Positions 52,991 through 64,000 of a DNA stretch of 64,000 bases are shown piece after piece. A program made the translations under genes and the position numbers. The stretch is from Nannocystis sp. RBIL2 (lineage in GTDB: Bacteria > Myxococcota_A > Polyangia > Nannocystales > Nannocystaceae): contig NZ_JAPNJW010000002.1 in NCBI RefSeq assembly GCF_026626745.1, positions 5,170,151-5,234,150 on the forward strand, given 5' to 3'. A model generated the notes under the pieces. That model saw nothing but the letters and a program-made list of their open reading frames with translations. It searched no databases and was not told the origin of the DNA. Numbering within the stretch: the stretch's first letter is position 1; every line of letters starts with the position of its first letter.

Positions 52991-54358
52991 ATGTCGACGC
53001 CCGCTCCCTCGGCCCACGCGGCCCGCACCGGCGCCTGGGCGCTGCTCGTCGTCCTGGCCACCGACCTCGTGTACGAGGTGGCGCGGCGGCTCATGCCGCT
53101 GCTGGGGCTCCATCTCGACCGGTCCGCGGGCGACTTCGACTGGTTCCTCTGGCTGCAATGGTTCGACCGGGCCGACCTGCCGCTGCGCGCGCTGCTGACG
53201 GGGATCGCCGTGGTCGGCCTGCTGCGCCTGCGCCGGGGCACCGCCGATGCTGGCGCGAGGGCCATGTTCCTCGGGTCAGCTGTGTCGATGGTGCTGGGGG
53301 CCGCGGTGCTGCTCTGGTACCAGCGGCTCGTGGCGAACGACCTGCAGGCAGGCGCCGCGCTGGCGAGCACCTTCCTGCCGCTGGCGCTCGCGGCGGAGCG
53401 GCTGGCCGCGGGCCTGCTGCTGGCGGCGCTGTGGCGGGCGCGGCGGGCCTGGGGGCTCGGGGTCGGGATGGCGTGGTGTTTCGCGGCGCTGCTGTACGGG
53501 CTGCGCCTGGCGCTGATCGTCGGGGCCAACGTGCTGGGGCCGGAGCAGGTCGACTCCGACGACTTCGTGCGCCGCGGCTTGATGCTCCTCGCGTTCTACG
53601 TCACCGACATCGGCGCGTTGATGGCGACGCTGCTGGCATTCGCCCGCGTCGCCCCGGGCGAGCCTGCCGCCGATCGTCTGACCGCCGCCGCGGCGGGCCT
53701 CGACCTCTACTTCCGCGCGCTGGTCACCCGCGTCACGGTGTTGGTGGTCGGCGTCGTCGTCACTCTGGCGTTCGGCCTGACCTCGCCGGCGACCCGCGGC
53801 AAGCTGTTGTTCGCGGTGCTGGTCGTGCCGCTGCCGACGCTTATCGCCCAGGTCGCGGGGCTGACTCGCTACGCCGACGCGCCGGTGGCCGGGCGCGGCG
53901 CGCTGGGGCTCGCGCTGGTGACGATGGGCCTCGGCGCGGCGATCGAGGTCTTGACGCTGGTGCTGTACGCGTGGATGGTGTGGCCCGAGGACTCGTCGGC
54001 CTCGCGCGCGGAGACGCTGGCGTACGCGGACATGCTGAAGTACGCCGGGGCCGGCGGTCAGGTCGTCGCGCTGGTCGGCGCGCTGGCGCTGCTGCTCTCG
54101 CTGCGCCGCGCGGCGATCGGCCTCGAGGCCCCGGCGCTGCAGCAGCGGGCCACGGCGCTGCTCACCGCGCTGGTCGGCGTGGCCGCCGGGGCCTTCGTCC
54201 TGCTGCGATTGTTCGCGCAGACCCTCGTGCGCACGCCGGCGGCGCTGCTCGGCCTCGGCCTCGTGGCGCTCGTCGTCGGCGTGACGGTGTTCGTGTCGTG
54301 GTTGCGGCTCGTCGAGGGCGTCGCGCAGGAGCTGCGCGCGCGGGCCAAGAAAGCGTGA
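52991..54358 (+). CDS. Polytopic membrane protein
   Basis: 455 residues with about ten membrane segments, for example GAWALLVVLATDLVYEV, LLTGIAVVGLLRL, AVSMVLGAAVLLW, LTRVTVLVVGVVVTLAFGL, ALVGALALLLSL and LGLVALVVGVTVFVSWL. No transporter signature recognised. Divergent from the alkylation-repair gene. Function unknown. Confidence 0.72.
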   Translation: MSTPAPSAHAARTGAWALLVVLATDLVYEVARRLMPLLGLHLDRSAGDFDWFLWLQWFDRADLPLRALLTGIAVVGLLRLRRGTADAGARAMFLGSAVSMVLGAAVLLWYQRLVANDLQAGAALASTFLPLALAAERLAAGLLLAALWRARRAWGLGVGMAWCFAALLYGLRLALIVGANVLGPEQVDSDDFVRRGLMLLAFYVTDIGALMATLLAFARVAPGEPAADRLTAAAAGLDLYFRALVTRVTVLVVGVVVTLAFGLTSPATRGKLLFAVLVVPLPTLIAQVAGLTRYADAPVAGRGALGLALVTMGLGAAIEVLTLVLYAWMVWPEDSSASRAETLAYADMLKYAGAGGQVVALVGALALLLSLRRAAIGLEAPALQQRATALLTALVGVAAGAFVLLRLFAQTLVRTPAALLGLGLVALVVGVTVFVSWLRLVEGVAQELRARAKKA

Positions 54359-54701
54359 AAGTCTTTCGCGACTGGTGCGATAGGACCCGAGGCGAGCGCC
54401 GATGCCGACGCGCAACGCGTAAAGACAGCGCGCGCGATGTCGCTGCGTCGCCGTGGTCGCGATCACCGTGGAATGTGCATCACGGGCACGCAGCCGGCGT
54501 TCTGCGAGCATAACGCCGATATTGATAGGTTCTTGAGGTCAGGTCTCGAAGTCCTGATACCCACTTGATCATCGCTGCCCTTAGGCTTGAAGGCGTCGAG
54601 TTCGCCGTCGGCCGATTATTTTCGGCCGGCACTTCGGGTCCCAACCGCGACACCGCAAATGTGGCCCGGACCACCCTCTCTTTCAAGGAAATGCTGCGCC
54701 C
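54359..54701. promoter_or_regulatory. Upstream region of the sigma factor gene
   Basis: Contains a perfect 7-bp hairpin CGGCCGA-N6-TCGGCCG (54609-54628) and a 4-codon frame (54691-54705) that overlaps the sigma start. Promoter elements not resolved. Confidence 0.45.

Positions 54702-54705
<4 letters not shown>
54691..54705 (+). other. Four-codon leader frame overlapping the sigma factor start
   Basis: ATG-CTG-CGC-CCA-TGA preceded by AAGGA (54685-54689). The stop overlaps the sigma start as ATGA. May couple translation to ribosomes that enter at the leader. Confidence 0.35.
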
Positions 54706-56033
<1,328 letters not shown>

Positions 56034-56265
56034 ATCGCCGGCCGCGGGTGAGCGAGCCGCGCAGGCCTTCGGCCGCGACTCGGAACATTGATACTCTCGC
56101 GTCTGGGCCGACACGCCGCCGCATGTGCGGGGCTATCGCCGGCCCGGGCCGGGTGTGGACCCCCCTGGCCCGCTCCCCCGAGTCTGCGGCAAGATCGGAC
56201 GACTTCGCGTATTCCTGAACTACGCCGTCGCTCGCGTCCGGCGATGGCGTCGTGTCCGAGGACCC

Positions 56266-58296
56266 GTGACCACCCGCAACCAATCTCCCGCGCGCCGCCT
56301 CTTCGTCCGCCAGGCGATCCTCGACGCATTGCGCGAGCTCGACCCGCGCCTGACCGTGCGCCGGCCGCTGTTGCTCGGGGTGGCGCTCGCGGCCGCGCTG
56401 GCGACGGTGCTGGCGATCCTCCGCCCCGATGGCTTCACCATCGCGACGTCGGTGTGGATCTGGCTGATGCTGCTGGTGCTCGCGGTCGCGGGCGTCCTCG
56501 TACGAATGGGGGCCAGCACCCTCACGATTCGTCTACAACACGAGGGCGACCTGATGGCGCGGCGCCTGCGAGAGCTGCGGCGCGACGCGCAAGCCGAGGT
56601 GATTCCGGCGTCGCGCCTGCGCCGCGGCGATCTGGTGCTCGTGCCCGCGGGCGACAACATCCCCGCCGACGGTGTGGTGGTGGCCGGCAGCGCGGTGATT
56701 CGCAGCACCCTGAGCGGGCGCTCGGTGCCGCTGGTGCGCGAGAGCGGGGCCGACCGCCGCGCGCTGGTGGCCGGCTCGGCGGTCCTCACCGGCTGGCTGA
56801 TCGTCGACGTGTGGAGCAACCCCGGCGAGGACTTCCGCCAGCGGCTGCTGGCGCTGGCCGAGCGGGCCCGCCTGGTCGCGCGCCAGGAGCCGCAGGGCCT
56901 GGGCGTGCTGCTGCTGGCGCTGACCGCGATCGGCCTGGCCGCCGGGGCGGCGCTGCAGCCGTGGGCGACTCTGGTGCTGGCCGGCGATCCGGCGCCGCTG
57001 GTCAACCTGCTGGCGCTGCTGGCCTGCGCGGTGCCGGCGAGCTTCGCCGGGCTGCAGGCGGCGCTCGACGTGGCGACCTTCCGCCGCCTGCTGAAGCACA
57101 ACGTGGTGACCGGCGCGGCCTCGGTGGTGCGCGCGCTCGGCCAGGTCGACGTGCTGCTGCTCGAGCGCGCGAGCGTGGCGGTCCGCGGCAACTGCGAGGC
57201 CGACGAGCTGATCCCGATGCCCGGGGTCGCGGTCGAGGAGCTGGCGGGCGCGGCGTTCCTCGCCAGCCTGGCCGACGAGACACCCGAGGGCCGCAGCATC
57301 GTCGCGCTGGCCGAGCGTCGCTACGGCCTGGTGCCGTCGGGGCTGCAGCAGGCGCGCTTTCTGCCCGGCACGGGGCCGGGGCGGCTGACCGGCGTCGACC
57401 TGCCGGGCCGGCACCTGCGCAAGGGCGACGCCGACGCGATCCGTCAATTCGTGCGCGAGCACAGCAGCGTCGAGCCGCCGGACGAGTTCCGCGCCGCGGT
57501 GCAGGCGGTCGCCGGCGAGGGCGGGGTGGCGATCGGCGTGGCCGACGGCCCGCGCATGCTCGGGGTGGTGCGACTGCGCTGCCGCGTGCGCGAGGCGCTG
57601 GCGCGGCTGCGCCGCTGCGGGGTGTTCACCGTGGTGTCGACGGCCGACACGCCGGCGGCGGCGGCGTCGCTGGCGGCCGAGGCGGGCGTCGACGACTTTT
57701 TGGCCGAGGCCACGCCGGAGGGCAAGCTGGCGCTGATCCGCCGCCATCAGGCCGCGGGCCGGCGGGTGGCGATGGTCGGCGACGGCAACCACGACGGCCC
57801 GGCGATGGCCCAGGCCGACGTGGCGGTGGCGATCAACGCCGGGCCGCTGGCGGCGCGCGAGGCCGGCGGCCTCGTCGACCTCGACGGCGATCCGACCAAG
57901 CTGGTCGAGGCCGTCGAGCTCGGCCGCCGCCAGCGCGACGTCGGCCGCATGGTGGCCGCCTGGTGCCTCGCCAGCGACCTCGCGCTGGCGCTGGTGCTGG
58001 TGCCGCTCGTCATCTCCGAGGCGCTGGTCCGCGGCGCCGAGCGCATGTCCTTCGCGACATGTTCCGAAGGACTGTCGCTGCTCGACCCGCTGGCGCTGCA
58101 CTCGCCGCGCAGCGCGGTGCTCGCCGGCCTCGTCGTCCACACCCTCACCCTCGCCTGCGTGGCGCCCCTGGCGCTGCGCTGGCGGGGCCCCGCGCGCAGC
58201 CGCCTGGGCGCCGCCCTCGTCGGCGTCGTCGTCACCCTCGCGGCCGTCAAGCTGCTCGATCTGTTGCTGTTCGCCGTGTTCGCGCCAGACCTATGA
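56266..58296 (+). CDS. KdpB-like pseudo-ATPase (degenerate potassium-pump subunit)
   Basis: 676 residues, full length for KdpB. Fold-level features remain: VLVPAGDNIPADG, NPGEDF, KHNVVTGAASVVRALGQVDVLLL and GDGNHDGPAMAQADVAVAIN. Catalytic elements are lost: the phosphorylation motif DKTGT is ERASV (residues 300-304) and the actuator TGES is SGRS (150-153). The canonical CLIPTTIGG filter-adjacent segment is CAVPASFAG. No kdpA, kdpC or kdpF is nearby. A hairpin repeat lies in frame at 58043. Its stop overlaps the kdpD start (ATGA). Probably a sensor or regulatory subunit rather than a pump. Confidence 0.75.
   Translation: MTTRNQSPARRLFVRQAILDALRELDPRLTVRRPLLLGVALAAALATVLAILRPDGFTIATSVWIWLMLLVLAVAGVLVRMGASTLTIRLQHEGDLMARRLRELRRDAQAEVIPASRLRRGDLVLVPAGDNIPADGVVVAGSAVIRSTLSGRSVPLVRESGADRRALVAGSAVLTGWLIVDVWSNPGEDFRQRLLALAERARLVARQEPQGLGVLLLALTAIGLAAGAALQPWATLVLAGDPAPLVNLLALLACAVPASFAGLQAALDVATFRRLLKHNVVTGAASVVRALGQVDVLLLERASVAVRGNCEADELIPMPGVAVEELAGAAFLASLADETPEGRSIVALAERRYGLVPSGLQQARFLPGTGPGRLTGVDLPGRHLRKGDADAIRQFVREHSSVEPPDEFRAAVQAVAGEGGVAIGVADGPRMLGVVRLRCRVREALARLRRCGVFTVVSTADTPAAAASLAAEAGVDDFLAEATPEGKLALIRRHQAAGRRVAMVGDGNHDGPAMAQADVAVAINAGPLAAREAGGLVDLDGDPTKLVEAVELGRRQRDVGRMVAAWCLASDLALALVLVPLVISEALVRGAERMSFATCSEGLSLLDPLALHSPRSAVLAGLVVHTLTLACVAPLALRWRGPARSRLGAALVGVVVTLAAVKLLDLLLFAVFAPDL
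58043..58076. repeat. Two hairpin repeats inside the kdpB-like gene
   Basis: GCATGTCC-TTCG-CGACATGT (58043-58062) followed by the overlapping ACATGTTC-CGAA-GGACTGTC (58057-58076). Encodes RMSFATCSEG in a loop between two membrane helices, where canonical KdpB has NxALKYFA-like sequence. Confidence 0.78.
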
Positions 58297-61033
58297 GCCT
58301 GATTTACCCCATCGAGGAGAGGAGCGTGTCCGACTCGCGGCGCGGGCGGCTGACGCTGTACTTCGGGGCGGCGCCCGGAGTCGGCAAGACCTACGCCATG
58401 CTCGAGGCGGCCCAGCGCCTGCGCCGGCAGGGCGTCGACATCGTGCTCGGCGCGGTCGACACCCACGGCCGGCCGGAGGTCGCCGAGCTGCTGCTCGGGC
58501 TCGAGCGCCTGCCGCCGCGCACCGTCGAGATCCGCAACAAGGTCATCGAGGAGTTCCACCTCGACGCGGCGCTGGTGCGCCGGCCGAGCCTCGTGGTCGT
58601 CGACGACCTCGGGCACGTCAACGCGACCGGCTCGCGCCACAGCCAGCGTTGGCACGACGTCGTCGACCTGCTGGCGGCCGGCGTCGACGTGATGTCGACG
58701 CTGTGCGTGCAGCAGCTCGAGAGCCAGCACGACGTGGTCCAGCAGATCACGTCGATGCGGGTCCGCGAGCCGGTGCCCGACGCGATGTTCGAGCGCGCCG
58801 ACCACGTCGAGTTCATCGACCCGCCGGCCAAGGAGATCCTGGCGCGCCTGCAGGACGGCAAGGTCTACATCCCCGAGCAGGACGCCCGCGCGGCGGCGGC
58901 GATGTACCGCAAGAACAGCCTGCTGGCGCTGCGCGAGCTGGCGCTGCGGCGCATGTCCCAACGGACAGGTCGTGAGAACCTGATCTACCGCAGCGCCCCG
59001 CGGCTCGGCGCCGGGCCGGTGTCGGAGCGGATCCTCGTGTGCGTCGACCCGAGCCCGCTGGGGCCGCGGCTCATCCGCGCGGCCTTCCGCATGGCCACCG
59101 GCCTGCGCGCCGAGTGGCTGGCGCTGTACGTCGAGACGCCGCGGCTGGCGCTGGCCGGCGAGTCGGCGCGGGCCCAGGTCGGCGAGACCTTGCGGCTGGC
59201 CGAGCAGCTCGGGGCCGAGGTCGTCCACATCAGCGGCGCCCGCATCGACCGCGAGATCCTCGGCTTCGCCCGCGCCCGCGGCGCGACCCGCCTCATCATC
59301 GGCAAGCCGATGCAGCACCGCTGGCGCGACCTGCTGCGCGGCTCGCTGGTCGACGCCCTGGTGCGCGGCTCGGGCGACCTCGACGTCCACGTGATCGCCG
59401 GCGACGTCGCCCCGCACGAGGTCTCGCCGGTGCCCGCGCTGCGCTCGCCGCTCCGCATCGCCGCCTACTTCTGGGCCGCGCTGACGGTGGCCAGCATCGC
59501 CGCGACGCGGCTGCTGCACCTGCCGCTGTTCTACGTGATCGTGCTGCTGCTGGTCGGCATCGCGCTGGTCGGCTCGCGCCTCGGCCGCGGGCCGGCGCTC
59601 GGGGCGGCGCTGCTCAGCATCCTCGCGGTCGAGACGTCGCTGCGGCAGGGCCCCGACGTGAACCACATCGACGACCTGCAGCGGGCGGCGATCTACCTCG
59701 GCATGCTGGTGCTGGCGCTGTGGGTCTCGGGCCTGACCGAGCTCAGCCGCCGCCAGGCCGAGGCCGCGCGCATCGACGAGCGGCGGCTGACCGCGCTGTA
59801 CCTGCTGAGCCGCGAGCTGTCGCAGCTGCGCAGCGAGGTCGACCTCGCCGAGTGCGCGATCCGACATGTCAAAAAGACCATGTCCGCACGGACAGTCATC
59901 CTCCTGCCCGGGCACGACGGCGAGCTGGCGCCGATGGCCGGGACCGACGTCGAGCTGACCACCGACGCGCGCGAAGAAGGCGTGGCGCGCTGGGCGTTCG
60001 AACACGGGCCGGCCGGGCGCGGGACCGAGACGCTGAAGGCCGCGCAGGCGCTGTACCTGCCGCTGACGGCCGCGGGCCGCACGATCGGGGTCCTCGGCGT
60101 CGCCCCCGACGACCCCGACAAGCTGGCCAGCCCGGCCGAGCGCCAGCTGCTCGACGCCATGACCGGGCCGGTGGCGCTGGCGCTGCAGCGCGTCCGCCTG
60201 GCCGAGGAGGCCCAGATCGCGGAGGTCCGCGCGCGCGAGGAGGAGCTGCGCGGCTCGCTGCTGTCGTCCGTCAGCCACGACCTGCGCACGCCGCTCGCCT
60301 CGATCACCGGGGCCGCCAGCGCGATGATGGACAGCGGCGACGCGATCGCGCCGGAGACGCGGCGCGACCTGCTGCAGACCATCTACGAGGAGGCCGAGCG
60401 GCTCGGGCGGCTGGTCGGCAACCTGCTCGACATGACCCGCCTCGAGGCCGGCGCCGTGGCCCTGCGGACCGACTGGGTCGCGCTCGAGGACCCGATCGGC
60501 TCGGCCCTGTCGCGCCTCGACCGCCGACTGGCGGGGCGCGAGGTGCAGGTCACGCTGCAGCCCGAGCTGCCGCTCTTGCCGCTCGACGAGGTGCTGTTCG
60601 AGCAGCTCATCCTCAACCTGCTCGAGAACGCGTGCAAGCACACGCCCGCGGGCAGCCCCGTGCGGATGGTGGCACGAGTGCAGGCCGGGCGGGTGCTGGT
60701 CGAGGTCGCGGACCGCGGGCCGGGGCTGCCGGCCGGCGAGGAGGAGACGATCTTCGAGAAGTTCGTGCGCGGCAGCAAGGCCAACACCCAGGGCTTCGGG
60801 CTCGGCCTGGCGATCTGTCGGGCGATCGCCGCGGCCCACGGCGGCGAGATCACGGCCGAAAACCGCGCCGGTGGCGGCGCGGTGTTCCGGATCAGCCTGC
60901 CCATCGGCACCCCCCCGCCGGAACCCGGCCCCGACACCTCGCTCGCGTCGATGAGCGGCCCCCAGGGCGTGCTACACAACACGGCGAAGATCCTGCTCCA
61001 CCAGGCGTCGGGTCTGGAGGCGGAGACGACGAC

Positions 61034-61037
<4 letters not shown>
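58293..61037 (+). CDS. kdpD: KdpD-like sensor histidine kinase
   Basis: 914 residues. N-terminal KdpD/universal-stress region: Walker A GAAPGVGKT (25-33), VVVDDLGHVNATGSRH (101-116), then USP-like ERILVCVDPSPLGPRL. Four membrane segments about 395-490. GAF-like domain, then HisKA with SHDLRTPLAS (His662), N box LLENACKHTP and G boxes DRGPGLP and GFGLGLAIC. Canonical KdpD senses K+ and turgor with KdpE. It looks catalytically complete. Two hairpin repeats lie in frame at 58951 and 59864. ATGA overlaps with kdpB-like and kdpE show coupled translation. Confidence 0.9.
58951..58970. repeat. 20-bp hairpin repeat inside kdpD
   Basis: GCATGTCC-CAAC-GGACAGGT. Encodes RRMSQRTGR after the KdpD-specific helix ELALRR. 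Same reading frame as the copy in the kdpB-like gene (ATG TCC ... ACA). Confidence 0.7.
59864..59897. repeat. Two hairpin repeats inside kdpD
   Basis: ACATGTCA-AAAA-GACCATGT (59864-59883) and the overlapping CCATGTCC-GCAC-GGACAGTC (59878-59897). Encodes RHVKKTMSARTV at the start of the GAF-like domain. Confidence 0.7.
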
Positions 61038-61749
<712 letters not shown>

Positions 61750-61753
<4 letters not shown>

Positions 61754-62646
61754 CCGCTCGCTCCGCCGCGCGCGACCTGCACGCCTCGCTGTTCGACACG
61801 ACGCAGGCGCTGCCCGCCGTGGCCGACGAGCTGCCGGTGCCGCGCCTGCGCCGGCTGATGCTGAAGGCGCTGGTCCTGCCGCTCGCGGTGATGCTGCTGC
61901 TGTGCGCCCTGCTGGCCTTCAAGCTGGTGGCCGCGGCCGAAGACGGGGCCGAGGCGGCCCGCGCCCGCACCGTCATCGCCGAGGCCAACCGCGTCCAGCG
62001 GCTCGTCATCGACCAGGAGGCCGCGCTGCGCGGCTACGTGATCGATCATGAGGACATGTTCCTTCCGCCCTTGCACTTGGGACATGTGATGGTCCCGCCG
62101 GCGCTGCGCCGCCTGGCCGAGCTGACCGCCGGCGACCCCGAGCAGGAGGCCCGCGCCGCCGCGCTGGCGGCCGCCTACGGGCGCTGGGCCGGAGCCACCG
62201 GGCTGGCGCCGACTGCGACCCGCTCGGGCGGCCCGCTGGTGCGGCCCGGCGAGGCGTCGCGGCTGCAGCTGGCCGCGCGCGAGGCCCAGCTCGACGCGGT
62301 GCGTCAGCTGGTGCGCCAGCTCGTCGACGCCGAGGACCAGCGGCTGCGCGACGGCGAGGCGGCCGGCGGCTGGTCGCTCGGCGCCACGGTGCTCGGCGGG
62401 GCGATCGCCCTGGCCCTGATCGGCTTCACCACCTCGGTGCTGCGGCGATCGATCCGCCGCATGGAGGGCATCTACGCCAAGGCGCTGGCGCTGCGCCGCC
62501 ACAGCGAGGCCAACGAGCGCGCGGCCAGGCAGTCGGCCGAAGCCCTGGCCGCCGAGGTCACGGCCCAGAGCCGCGAGCTGCAGACCCGCTTCCGGGCGAT
62601 GCGCGGCGAGCTCGAGCTGGCGCGGGTGCACCTGCGAACCGGCTGA
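61750..62646 (+). CDS. CHASE3-like membrane protein lacking a kinase domain
   Basis: 298 residues. Two membrane helices (about 39-61 and 213-233) enclose a CHASE3-like sensor region: RLVIDQEAALRGYVIDHED resembles the conserved D-x2-TGQRGY-LLTG core. The C-terminal 50 residues form a coiled coil (EANERAARQSAEALAAEVT). No histidine kinase or output domain follows. Coupled to kdpE by ATGA. A hairpin repeat lies in frame inside the sensor region (62054). It may be a truncated kinase or a signal adaptor. Confidence 0.7.
62054..62087. repeat. Degenerate hairpin repeat pair inside the CHASE3-like gene
   Basis: ACATGTTCC ... GGGACATGT, with the inner arms decayed. Encodes EDMFLPPLHLGHV in frame in the sensor loop. 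Confidence 0.6.
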
Positions 62647-63076
62647 CTCCTCGGACAGATTTTCATTGATGTGTCCTTCGGGACATGATGTCTTTTTGGG
62701 CATGTCAGCGCAGGATTGAGATGGATATCTCGCGCCGGCAGACGGGCGCACGAGCTCACGAGTCGGCGGTCGAGCGGACGGCCGGCGGTCGCCCGCTCGA
62801 CTGGAGCGCCTCGGGCCGCTGTCGCTATTCTGTGTGACTTCCAGTGAAGCGAATTGGACCTCGTTCGCCGCCACGCCCCGGCGGTTGAGCAGCAGCGGGC
62901 GTCCAGCGGTGGACCCCGTTCGCCGCCACGCTGGGCGGCCGAGCGCATGTGGGCGTCTCGCGGTGGACCTCGTTCGCCGCCACCCCCGGTGATCGAGCAG
63001 GCCTCCGACGATCGACCCCGTTCCCCGCCACGCCCCGGCGATCGAGCAGACCTCCGACGATCGACCCCGTTCGCCG
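62647..63076. other. Gap with hairpin repeats and a minisatellite, no gene
   Basis: 430 bases between the CHASE3-like gene and the histone-H1-like gene (minus strand). First part holds hairpin repeats (62669-62705), second part the five-unit tandem repeat. The 150 bases between have no protein-like frame. Confidence 0.55.
62669..62705. repeat. Two hairpin repeats after the kdp-like operon
   Basis: ATGTGTCC-TTCG-GGACATGA (62669-62688) and TGATGTCT-TTTT-GGGCATGT (62686-62705). Starts 23 bases after the last stop codon of the operon. Confidence 0.75.
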
Positions 63077-63085
63077 CTACGCCCG
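62856..63085. repeat. Minisatellite, five units of 48-55 bp
   Basis: Units start at 62856, 62911, 62965, 63013 and 63062; each begins GACC(C/T)CGTTC(G/C)CCGC(C/T)ACGC and most continue with a GATCGAGCAG-containing part. The last unit runs into the stop end of the histone-H1-like gene. Repeat length changes from 55 to 48 bp across the array. Confidence 0.75.
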
Positions 63086-63556
63086 CGCGGCCGGGCGTCG
63101 GCGGGTCGTCTTCTTCGCGGCGGTCTTGCTCGTGCGTCGCTCGCGGCTCTCGCTCTGCACCGATTCGGGGGCGCGGGCCCGGACGCGCGGGGCCGAGGTG
63201 ATTTCCTGCTCCTGCGCCTTGCCGCGGGCCCGGGCGACCTTCTTGACCGGCTTGGCCCGGGAGCTCGCCGCTTTCTTCGCGGCGGTCTTCGAGGCCCGCT
63301 TCGCGGGCGGCGGCAGCTCGGCGGCCTTGCGCGCCCGGACCTTCGGGCTCGCGGCCTTCTGCGCCGCGACCGTCTTCTTGGCGCTCTTCTTGCCGGTCCC
63401 GGCCTGCTTGCCCGTGGGCTTCTTGCTGGCCGCCTTGCCGGCCGCTTGCTTGCGCTTGCCCGGTCCGGCCGCGGTCTTCTCGTCGGCCCGCTTCGGCTTC
63501 TGCTTCGACGCGTCGTCCGACGATCGCCTGTCCCTTCTGGTGGTGCGAGTTGGCAT
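63077..63556 (-). CDS. Histone-H1-like Lys/Ala-rich protein
   Basis: 159 residues from ATG 63556 (AGGAG-containing site before it). Nearly a third of the residues are Lys or Arg, arranged as KKPTGKQAGTGKKSAKKTV, AKKAASSRAKPVKKVAR and TSKTAAKKTTRRRPAA, like the C-terminal tails of H1 and bacterial H1-like proteins. Likely binds DNA and helps pack the nucleoid. No globular domain. Its 3' end abuts the minisatellite. Confidence 0.75.
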   Translation of the reverse strand: MPTRTTRRDRRSSDDASKQKPKRADEKTAAGPGKRKQAAGKAASKKPTGKQAGTGKKSAKKTVAAQKAASPKVRARKAAELPPPAKRASKTAAKKAASSRAKPVKKVARARGKAQEQEITSAPRVRARAPESVQSESRERRTSKTAAKKTTRRRPAARA

Positions 63557-63851
63557 GGCTCTCTCTCCTGAGAGTGCTGTACATGCAAGCGAGCGCGAGG
63601 CTACACGCGTCACGCCAAGGGGACGGCGGTCTCCCGGCATGGCGAATCGGACAGGTCGGCCGGGCCTGCCTCGCCGCCAGAGTGGATGTGCGCGGGAGCC
63701 GCGTCACCGCGCCCGAGCGGCCGCCCCGGAGGATGTCGTTCGCCACGACGCGGGATGCAGGCCCACGCAGGGGAAGCGCAGCCGTCGAGCGACGGGCGTG
63801 TGCACGCCGGAAAGCCCGAGAGGACGCACTGCCGATCGCTCGCGCTCGAGG
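63557..63851. other. Upstream region of the H1-like gene, no gene seen
   Basis: 295 bases containing the H1-like promoter. A weak hairpin-repeat-like word, GGACAGGT after AATC, is at about 63638-63657. Confidence 0.35.
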
Positions 63852-64000
63852 TCAGACGTCGGCGACCCCGGCGAAGGCGCGCCTGTACAGCCAGGTCTTG
63901 ACGTCCTCCTGGCTCATGCACCAAAGCAAGTAAGCGCCGAACACGAACGGCACCGCCAGTTGCAGCTGCAAGGTCAGCGGCAGGTAGGAGATGAGCGCGC
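63852..64000 (-). CDS. C-terminal end of a membrane protein, cut by the window edge
   Basis: The last 49 codons read on the minus strand, ending at TGA 63854-63852. They encode ALISYLPLTLQLQLAVPFVF, a hydrophobic stretch, then GAYLLWCMSQEDVKTW and a basic tail with LYRRAFAGVADV. This frame is more protein-like than the overlapping short frames. Family not recognised from so short a piece. Confidence 0.5.
   Translation of the reverse strand, partial: ALISYLPLTLQLQLAVPFVFGAYLLWCMSQEDVKTWLYRRAFAGVADV

Noticed and set aside
56266..58296. Active KdpFABC potassium pump
   Set aside because: No kdpA, kdpC or kdpF, and the phosphorylated Asp and TGES glutamate are missing.
62856..63085. CRISPR-like array
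   Set aside because: Repeat units differ in length and sequence, there are no spacers of constant size, and no cas genes are present.

Overview
The window is a very GC-rich chromosomal segment of a predatory or soil myxobacterium, most likely a member of the Myxococcota near Nannocystis. This is inferred from recurrent traits: many lipoproteins whose lipobox cysteine is followed by a long Thr/Ser/Asp/Gly linker, a 15-copy DUF4215-type Cys-rich repeat protein, two proteins with MYXO-CTERM-like tails, a sigma factor/zinc-finger kinase pair, a sigma/anti-sigma/caspase operon and DUF1501-cytochrome operons. No rRNA, tRNA, CRISPR array, prophage or intact insertion sequence was seen.

Layout. 1-533: decayed gene. 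0.8-4.3 kb: lipoprotein, ECF sigma, membrane anti-sigma and caspase-like operon. 4.4-9.1 kb: LysR regulator diverging from a cytochrome/lipoprotein/DUF1501 operon. 9.2-13.4 kb: DUF4003-like, STAS-like, NmrA-like with divergent LysR, and an unknown gene. 13.5-17.5 kb: repeat lipoprotein diverging from a hydrolase lipoprotein. 17.5-20.3 kb: nucleotidyltransferase pair, pdxH, trypsin-like protease. 20.4-25.0 kb: PEGA protein and two esterase lipoproteins. 25.0-25.9 kb: gene-free degenerate direct repeats. 25.9-29.5 kb: two convergent Cys-rich lipoproteins, a lipase-like hydrolase, DUF3892 and a membrane protein. 29.7-33.5 kb: zinc-finger Ser/Thr kinase with TPR-like region diverging from its sigma factor. 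33.7-42 kb: mostly secreted proteins, with a stretch of gene remnants at 40.4-40.7 kb. 42.4-46.2 kb: a second DUF1501/cytochrome module. 46.6-51.5 kb: AraC/NmrA pair, SGNH-like lipoprotein, beta-propeller with a histone-H1-like tail. 51.8-56.0 kb: zinc-ribbon protein, DNA alkylation repair protein, membrane protein, group 2 sigma factor. 56.3-62.6 kb: a four-gene, tightly overlapping kdp-like operon (pseudo-KdpB, KdpD, KdpE, CHASE3-like protein). 62.8-63.6 kb: a five-unit minisatellite next to a histone-H1-like gene. The window ends inside a membrane protein gene.

The two strongest observations are these. (1) A family of 20-bp hairpins, consensus RYATGTCY-N4-RGACATRY with a fixed 4-nt loop, recurs at about 20 loci. 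It sits in most intergenic gaps and also lies in frame inside at least five coding sequences, three of them in the kdp-like operon. (2) The kdpB-like gene has lost the phosphorylated Asp motif (DKTGT is replaced by ERASV) and the TGES glutamate (SGRS), and has no kdpA or kdpC. It is nevertheless full length and translationally coupled to apparently intact kdpD and kdpE, which suggests a transport pump turned into part of a signalling module.
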